Program-made: the position numbers and the translations under genes
The notes under the pieces: generated by a model
The model's database searches: none
Told to the model about the DNA's origin: nothing
What the model saw: the letters and a program-made list of their open reading frames with translations, nothing else
NCBI GenBank assembly: GCA_902776415.1
Contig: CACYPY010000026.1
Span: 1 to 38,991 of the forward strand
DNA: 38,991 nucleotides
Origin: an uncultured Ruminobacter sp.
Lineage (GTDB): Bacteria > Pseudomonadota > Gammaproteobacteria > Enterobacterales > Succinivibrionaceae
Direction of reading: 5' to 3'
Part shown: one piece after another, positions 33,947 through 38,991 of the stretch
Layout of the letters: each line of letters opens with the position of its first letter
Numbering within the stretch: position 1 is the first letter of the stretch

Positions 33947-34985
33947 TCATTTCCCGATACGGCTCATGGCAGCCAGACTGCGGTTTAAATCCGCAATGTC
34001 CGGCCCTTTGCGATCCCATTCTTCTCCGAACCATTCCGCCATCTCCTCGTGCTCCGGATGATCAGGGTTCTCCATTACCTCAATAAAATGGAGATATCCA
34101 AAGATACCCCCACGTCTTCAGGAGGCGCGGCATTCTCGCTCATGAGACATTCCGGATAATCCTTTTCATATACACTGTCGATGCCGTCAACATGCAATGA
34201 CACCATCCAGCTGTCCCCGAAGTCATAAAAATAACTGAAGGCATCACCGGGATTCAGGGTACCCGAGAGAGTGACTGTTTTCGCAAGTCTGCCGCCACTG
34301 ACATCCGGGCTTCTTCATTACAGACCAGTTTCCGATCATCCTTCAGGGAAAATTCAAAAAGGTGCTCGAATTCCCAGCCAAAAAGATACTGCAAGGCACA
34401 GTGCAGGTCCAGAAACGTGTATCTTAACGGTACTTTGAAGACTCTTTTAACCTGGAACTTCTCAGCATCAAAGACGGCGCTGATCTCAAACGCCCCCTCG
34501 AATATCGAGGTATGATAGCGCTCCTCCAGCTTTTTCCACATCATCTCCTCGGGGGTTCCGTACCCCCTTTTCAATGTCAGCCCCCTGACGTTATTAAGCC
34601 TTTTCATGGTGTTTCCGTCAAATTCGGGCATATCATCACGCAGATCCGCGGCATAAACTCTGGCAACCATAGTGAATTTCCTTAAAAACCTCCCCTCTTC
34701 TTTTTTGGAGAGTGCCCGGACAAATCTCGGAGTCTCGGCAAGATAATCATCAATTACAGCCTTCTTCACTCCGTAATAACCCAGTATCTTCCGAATTCCT
34801 CGCTGGAGGATTCGGGGAACAACCCCAAAGAATTCACCGGATACAAGTTCCGAGGTATAAAGATTGAACCCGCTTCCCGGACATACTGCCGCAAGACAGA
34901 ACCTTCCGTCATTGCCTCGCCAGATATCAATAAACCATCTGTCCAGGGGAGACGAAGTATCCTGAAACTTCTCATTATCATCATT
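33947..34985 (-). pseudogene. Plasmid pRiA4b ORF-3-like protein, decayed by three single-base losses
   Basis: Reading across three frames gives one protein of about 345 residues. The first part, WFIDIWRGNDGRFCLAAV onward, lacks a start codon: a TAA precedes it, and adding one G to ATGATGAT would give ATGGATGAT in frame. The middle part (34254-34769) includes the family core TFLDLHCALQYLFGWEFEH. The frame then breaks at GCGAAAACAG (one A missing) before FSYFYDFGDSWMVSLHV, the conserved YDFGDxW motif. It breaks again at GTGGGGGTATC (one G missing) before GYLHFIEVMENPDHPEHEEM. The family (also called IS1096-passenger TnpR-like) is accessory and of uncertain function. Either a decayed gene or sequencing error in short homopolymers explains this. 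Confidence 0.8.
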
Positions 34986-35362
34986 TTAGAGGCTTGTCTT
35001 TATGAAAAACTTCTCGGCAACTGCTTCCGAACAAAAAAGCCAATCATTGCGTTATACTGATCCTGAATTTCAGAAAAATGCCAAAAACCGGAAAACTGAA
35101 CGGCCTATCGTTCTATTGTTGCAAGACGGAGCAAGACCTCACAGCACCGGAACCGGTACCGAAGTTTCCATAAGAGCCGGAGATTCTCCTACGACTCCTG
35201 AAAACGGCAATTGCATGATACCTGATTCCCGGATATCAGCAAAAACAAAAAGTGAAAGCCGCTCCTGACAGAAAAACCTATCCCCGGCCAAAAAAAATCT
35301 GAGCGGATTTTCCGAAAATAGTACAATAAGAATGTGTGCAGAAACAAAACATCCGGAATAAC
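34986..35362. other. Region before ycdX with a possible transposase scrap
   Basis: An 88-codon plus-strand frame (35002-35268) has AGAGG nine bases before its ATG. Residues near its middle read IVLLLQDGARPHS, which resembles the DDE motif region of mariner/IS630-type transposases (usually QDNARPH). The flanking residues do not continue the similarity, so it is at best a relic. The promoter of ycdX should lie near 35300-35330, where TACAAT is visible. Confidence 0.25.
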
Positions 35363-36115
35363 ATGATTGAAAAACTAATCGCCGACCTCCACAGTCATAC
35401 ACTGGCAAGCACCCATGCCTACAGCACCATTTACGAAAACACGCTGACCGCCCGGGAAAAAGGTCTCAAAATTCTGGCCATGACGGATCACGGCCCGCAG
35501 CTCGCTGATTCCGCCGATATTCTGCACTTTAAAAATGCGGTAAAGGCCATTCCGGACACCGTCAACGGGGTTATTGTTCTCAAGGGAATGGAAGCGAATT
35601 TTCTGCTCGGCGGCAAAACCGACTGCCCGCCCCGGGTCTACCGCACTCTGGACCTGGTACTGTGCGGCTTTCATCGCGGAGCCATGGAAAGCCAGGATCG
35701 CGACGCCAATACCGACATTGTGCTTAAGGCCATAAAATCCGGAACCATCGACGTGGTGGCCCATCCCGGAGACCCCAACTATCCCAAGGATCTGGAGGCC
35801 ATTGTCCGCTGTGCCGCGGAGTACGGGGTGGCCATTGAAATCAATGCCGCCAGCGGTGCCGGATCCCGCGTCGGAAGCAATGAGTTCTGTCTCGAAACCG
35901 CCAGACTCTGCAAAAAGTATCAGACCACGGTAAGCGTCGGTTCCGACTCGCACTTCATGAGCAATATCGGAAATCTCGGGCATGCCATCGACATCATCAA
36001 TGAAGCCGGAATACCCGAAGAGCTGGTTATCAACACCTCGGTTTCCAGAACTCTGAATTTTGCGCTGCACCGCGGTCACCCTCATGTGGAAAACTATCTC
36101 CGGTTCATTCAGTAA
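35363..36115 (+). CDS. ycdX: PHP-domain phosphatase, YcdX family
   Basis: YcdX-type proteins are PHP-fold phosphatases with a tri-metal (zinc) centre. Metal ligands appear in order: DLHSHT, MTDHG, KGMEAN, GFHRG, HPGDPN and SDSH, and the fold continues to the C-terminus. The protein has 250 residues (E. coli 245). The conserved start ASTHAYSTIYEN aligns with the E. coli protein. I chose the ATG at 35363, with GGAA a few bases upstream; a GTG at 35336 adds nine unsupported residues. In E. coli it has been linked to swarming, but its substrate is not settled. It is monocistronic and convergent with yebC. Confidence 0.93.
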   Translation: MIEKLIADLHSHTLASTHAYSTIYENTLTAREKGLKILAMTDHGPQLADSADILHFKNAVKAIPDTVNGVIVLKGMEANFLLGGKTDCPPRVYRTLDLVLCGFHRGAMESQDRDANTDIVLKAIKSGTIDVVAHPGDPNYPKDLEAIVRCAAEYGVAIEINAASGAGSRVGSNEFCLETARLCKKYQTTVSVGSDSHFMSNIGNLGHAIDIINEAGIPEELVINTSVSRTLNFALHRGHPHVENYLRFIQ

Positions 36116-36183
36116 GAACTCTGATTTTTCCCCCGCCGGCACTTTCGGGCCGGAACGGCTAAATCCCCGCGCACTGCGCAAAT

Positions 36184-36219
36184 AAAAAAAACAGACCCGG
36201 GATTATTCTCCCGAATCTG
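36184..36219 (-). terminator. Terminator of the aspS-yebC transcript
   Basis: An 11-base stem (36192-36202 with 36209-36219, two G-U pairs) is followed on the minus strand by eight T. It lies 50 bases past the yebC stop, so ruvC is not part of this transcript. Confidence 0.92.
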
Positions 36220-36269
36220 CTTTGCGACACTCTCACAGAAGCCCTTTTCAGGACTCCGTTTTTGATCTC

Positions 36270-37010
36270 TTACAGGCTCTCTGCCACGTCGTCAGGGATC
36301 TGGCCGTTATGGTAAACCTGCTGCACGTCGTCAAGATCCTCCAGGGAATCAACGAGCTTGATGAAGGTTTCGGCATGATCCTTGTCAATCTGGGCCTCGG
36401 TGGAAGGAACCATGGTTACCTCGGCATTGCTGTGAACCAGGCTGGCAGCATCAATCGCATCCAGCACGGCTCCGAAGGCTTCCGGAGTGGTATATACATC
36501 AAAGCTGCCGTCATCATTGGCCACCACATCATCAGCACCGGCTTCAAGAGCAATCTCCATCAGCTTCTCCTCATCGGCCTTCTCGAAGGAAATCACGCCC
36601 TTCTTGGTAAACAGGAAGCCCACAGAGCCCTCGGTGCCCATATTGCCGCCGAACTTGGTGAAGCAGTGTCTGACATCGGCCACCGTGCGCTTGCGGTTGT
36701 CGGTCATGCACTCAACCATAATGGCGGAACCGCACGGACCATAACCCTCGTAAATCACGGTTTCCAGTTCAGCGCCATCACCGCCGCCGGCACCGCGATC
36801 CACGGCACGCTTGATGGTGTCGCGGGTCATATTCTGAGAAAGTGCGGCAGCAACCGCAGCACGCAGTCTCGGGTTGGATGACTCATCAGCTCCGCCAAGA
36901 CGGGCGGCTGTGGTGATTTCTCGAATAAGCTTGGTAAATACCTTGCCTCTCTTGGCGTCCTGAGCCGCCTTGCGGAAGCGGATATTCGCCCATTTGCTGT
37001 GTCCAGACAT
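36270..37010 (-). CDS. yebC: YebC/PmpR family protein
   Basis: YebC-family proteins are described as DNA-binding transcriptional regulators (PmpR) and, more recently, as factors that help ribosomes pass difficult proline-rich sequences. The 246-residue protein (E. coli 246) begins [23 protein letters not shown], the family signature. It keeps [20 protein letters not shown] and LTDN-type blocks in the middle. AGGAGA precedes the ATG by six bases. It follows aspS after 55 bases, as in many gammaproteobacteria, where ruvC would come next; here the transcript ends. Confidence 0.97.
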   Translation of the reverse strand: MSGHSKWANIRFRKAAQDAKRGKVFTKLIREITTAARLGGADESSNPRLRAAVAAALSQNMTRDTIKRAVDRGAGGGDGAELETVIYEGYGPCGSAIMVECMTDNRKRTVADVRHCFTKFGGNMGTEGSVGFLFTKKGVISFEKADEEKLMEIALEAGADDVVANDDGSFDVYTTPEAFGAVLDAIDAASLVHSNAEVTMVPSTEAQIDKDHAETFIKLVDSLEDLDDVQQVYHNGQIPDDVAESL

Positions 37011-37065
37011 AGATTATCTCCTAAATTTTAGCAACAAGGGGCCGGAATCCGCCCCTTTCGCAGGG

Positions 37066-38729
37066 TTATTCCTCAAAATCGGTAATTGCAATTCCCAGTT
37101 CGCCCATGGCCTCGTCGGACGGCTGACTCGGAGCCTCGGTCATAAGACAGGAAGCTGCGGTGGTCTTCGGGAAGGCGATAACGTCTCGGATGTTTTCAGT
37201 GCCGGTCAGGAGCATAGTCAGACGATCCAGACCGAAGGCCAGTCCCGCATGAGGAGGCGCACCGTACTTGAGGGCCTCCAGAAGGAAGCCGAACTTGCGC
37301 TTCTGTTCCTCGGGAGAAATACCGAGAACATTGAACACCGCCTGCTGCATCTCCTCGCGGTGAATACGCACGGAACCGCCGCCGACCTCATAGCCGTTGA
37401 TTACCATATCGTAGGCATCAGCGTAAACGCTGTAAGGATCGTTCTTAAGCTCATCCGGGGAAACTCCCTCGGGAGCTGTAAAGGGATGATGCATGGCGGC
37501 AATGGAACCGTCCTCGTTCTTCTCGAACATCGGGAAATTCACCACCCAGAGAGCACGGTACCCCGGAGACACCAGGCCGAATTCCTTTGCAACCCTGAGT
37601 CTCAGAGCTCCAATCGCGGTGGAAATCTGGTTTTTGTCAGTGGAGGCTCCGAAGAAAATAATGTCTCCGGCCCGGGCTCCGGTACGTTCCAGAATGCCCC
37701 TGATCATTTCGGGGGTCAGGAACTTGGCAATGGGAGACTGCACTGAAGAGGCATCGCCGGCATCGTTCAGCACCTTCATCCAGGCCAGACCTTTCGCTCC
37801 GAACACCTTTACGTAGTCGGTATACTCGTCAATCTTCCTGCGGGTGATTTTGTCCTGGATACCGGGGAAGCAAAGCGCGCAGACTCTGCCGCCCGGGGTA
37901 TTGGCAGGATCCCGGAACACGGCGAATTCGGTATCCTTCACAATATCGGCAATATCCTTCATTTCGGCGCTGATACGGAGATCCGGCTTGTCGGATCCGA
38001 AACGGCTCATGGCCTCATCCCAGGTCATTACCGGGAGCTGTCCCAGATCCGATCCGGTTATCTCCTTAAAGAGTCCGACAATCATTTCCTCCACGACAAG
38101 CTGCACCTCGCGGGCGGTCATAAACGAGGTTTCGATATCAATTTGGGTGAACTCCGGCTGTCTGTCGGCACGCAGATCCTCGTCCCGGAAGCATTTGGTG
38201 ATCTGATAGTAACGGTCAAAGCCGCTCATCATAAGAAGCTGCTTGAAAAGCTGCGGAGACTGCGGCAGCGCATAAAACTTGCCATGATGAATTCTGCTGG
38301 GAACAATGTAGTCCCGGGCTCCTTCCGGGGTGGGCTTGCCCAGCACCGGAGTTTCGGTATCGATAAAGCCGTGCTCGTCAAGATAACGGCGTCCAGGGGC
38401 AGCGGTGCGGAACGGTTGATAATCTCCAGTTCCCGGGCCTGCACCTCCACGGCTCCGGTAGCCATTTTGGCGTTTACCTGATTGTCAGGGCGGGCCTTCA
38501 CAATGCCGCGCACCCTGATACAAAACTCGTTTCTGAGTTCCGCAGCCAGAGCGTGAGCTTCCTTCTGATCCGGATCGAAATAAACCTGAACAATTCCGGC
38601 GCGGTCCCGCATATCAATAAAGATAAGACCTCCAAGGTCGCGGCGGCGGTGTACCCAGCCGCACAGAGTCACTTCCTTTTCAAGATGCTGTTCATTGACA
38701 TCGCCGCAATATACTGAGCGCATTGACAT
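37066..38729 (-). pseudogene. aspS: aspS (aspartyl-tRNA synthetase), broken by an internal deletion with frame change
   Basis: The enzyme charges tRNA-Asp. The N-terminal anticodon-binding OB fold is intact from 38729 ([29 protein letters not shown]) through NRSAPLPLD. The next bases jump to [15 protein letters not shown] in another frame. In E. coli AspS about 37 residues lie between these points, including the RYLDLRR block, so roughly 112 bases are missing and the frame is lost. The N-terminal frame then runs on as nonsense to 38229. From motif 1 onward (ETP) the catalytic domain is complete to 37066, with [18 protein letters not shown] (motif 2) and [15 protein letters not shown] (motif 3). 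It is essential in bacteria, so an assembly error or a second aspS copy elsewhere is likely. AAGG precedes the ATG; yebC follows. Confidence 0.88.
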
Positions 38730-38797
38730 AGATTAAACCTTTTTACGTTTCGTAACGTTCGTAAAGCCTGAAGAGGCCGTCTAAAAAACAATGGTGC

Positions 38798-38803
38798 ATT
38801 ATA
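38798..38803 (-). promoter_or_regulatory. -10 box of the aspS promoter
   Basis: A perfect TATAAT on the minus strand with GGGG before it. The expected start is near 38791, a leader of about 62 bases before aspS. No good -35 element is visible 17 bases upstream. Confidence 0.6.
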
Positions 38804-38830
38804 CCCCATTCTTAATGCCGATAACAGAAA

Positions 38831-38884
38831 CCGCCCGTGAGGCGGATAATTTTATTGCCGCCGGGAATTATGCGGAACCGGCGG
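38831..38884. repeat. GC-rich inverted repeats upstream of aspS
   Basis: CCGCC-CGTGA-GGCGG (38831-38845) and CCGCCGG/CCGGCGG with a 13-base loop (38858-38884). Neither has a proper T run, so they are hairpins of unknown role just upstream of the aspS promoter. Confidence 0.6.
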
Positions 38885-38934
38885 GATGTGAACTCTAATT
38901 CCCTAGTATGTTTATAACTTATCGATTTTTGGTA

Positions 38935-38980
38935 AAACCGCATAGCTACAGGGCTCATTGATGAAATTCCCTGGCGGTTT
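38935..38980. repeat. Nested inverted repeat at the right edge
   Basis: AAACCGC, seven bases, CAGGG, a 15-base loop, CCCTG, then GCGGTTT. This makes a 12-base-pair stem with a one-sided bulge. It may be a regulatory or terminator-like structure of a transcript continuing outside the window. Confidence 0.6.
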
Positions 38981-38991
38981 ATTGACTTCAA

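Overview
The window reads as chromosomal DNA of a gammaproteobacterium. Three conserved gene neighbourhoods carry E. coli-like proteins: a minus-strand ruvA-ruvB-ybgC-tolQ-tolR-tolA-tolB-pal-cpoB run, a trxB / lrp-ftsK neighbourhood, and an aspS-yebC pair. The anaerobic ribonucleotide reductase activase (nrdG) and an isopropylmalate synthase of the long type fit an anaerobe or facultative anaerobe. A Succinivibrionaceae-like gut or rumen lineage is my guess and is not proven by the sequence. No prophage, CRISPR array or intact insertion sequence is visible.

Layout. 1-2300: a CobT-like metallopeptidase cut by the window edge, the phosphodiesterase yfcE, initiator tRNA-fMet, and a 600-base gene-free stretch with TTGCAA palindromes and a minus-strand terminator. 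2300-5505: nrdG, uvrB and tRNA-Asn. 5742-13800: ftsK, lrp, a secreted His-rich EF-hand protein, trxB and a PfkB-type sugar kinase. 13950-20006: trmL, dedA, a small orphan protein, a 2-isopropylmalate synthase fused to an AraC-type DNA-binding domain, and a membrane zinc-ribbon protein. 20249-27735: the Tol-Pal cell-envelope cluster preceded by ruvAB. 28034-33889: a duplicated-domain secreted protein, an ATPase fragment, mfd, and a secreted Pro/Lys-rich protein. 33947-36115: a decayed pRiA4b ORF-3-like gene, a possible transposase scrap, and a PHP-family phosphatase (ycdX). 36184-38991: yebC and an interrupted aspS with its promoter region.

Functional themes are DNA repair (uvrB, mfd, ruvA, ruvB), chromosome segregation and cell division (ftsK), envelope integrity (Tol-Pal-CpoB), redox and leucine-related regulation (trxB, lrp, leuA), and translation (two tRNAs, trmL, aspS).

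The most unusual item is the LeuA-AraC fusion at 16043-18046: a complete enzyme with its leucine-sensing-type domain followed by a complete two-helix-turn-helix DNA-binding domain. The next most striking point is that three genes are broken. tolA has one extra C, aspS has lost about 112 bases with a frame change, and the pRiA4b-like gene has three single-base losses. Since aspS is essential and tolA is well conserved, either this sequence contains errors or a surprising amount of decay is present. Other items worth a look are a tandem-repeat insertion inside the FtsK motor, the EF-hand/His-rich protein placed between lrp and trxB, and the absence of ruvC from its usual place.
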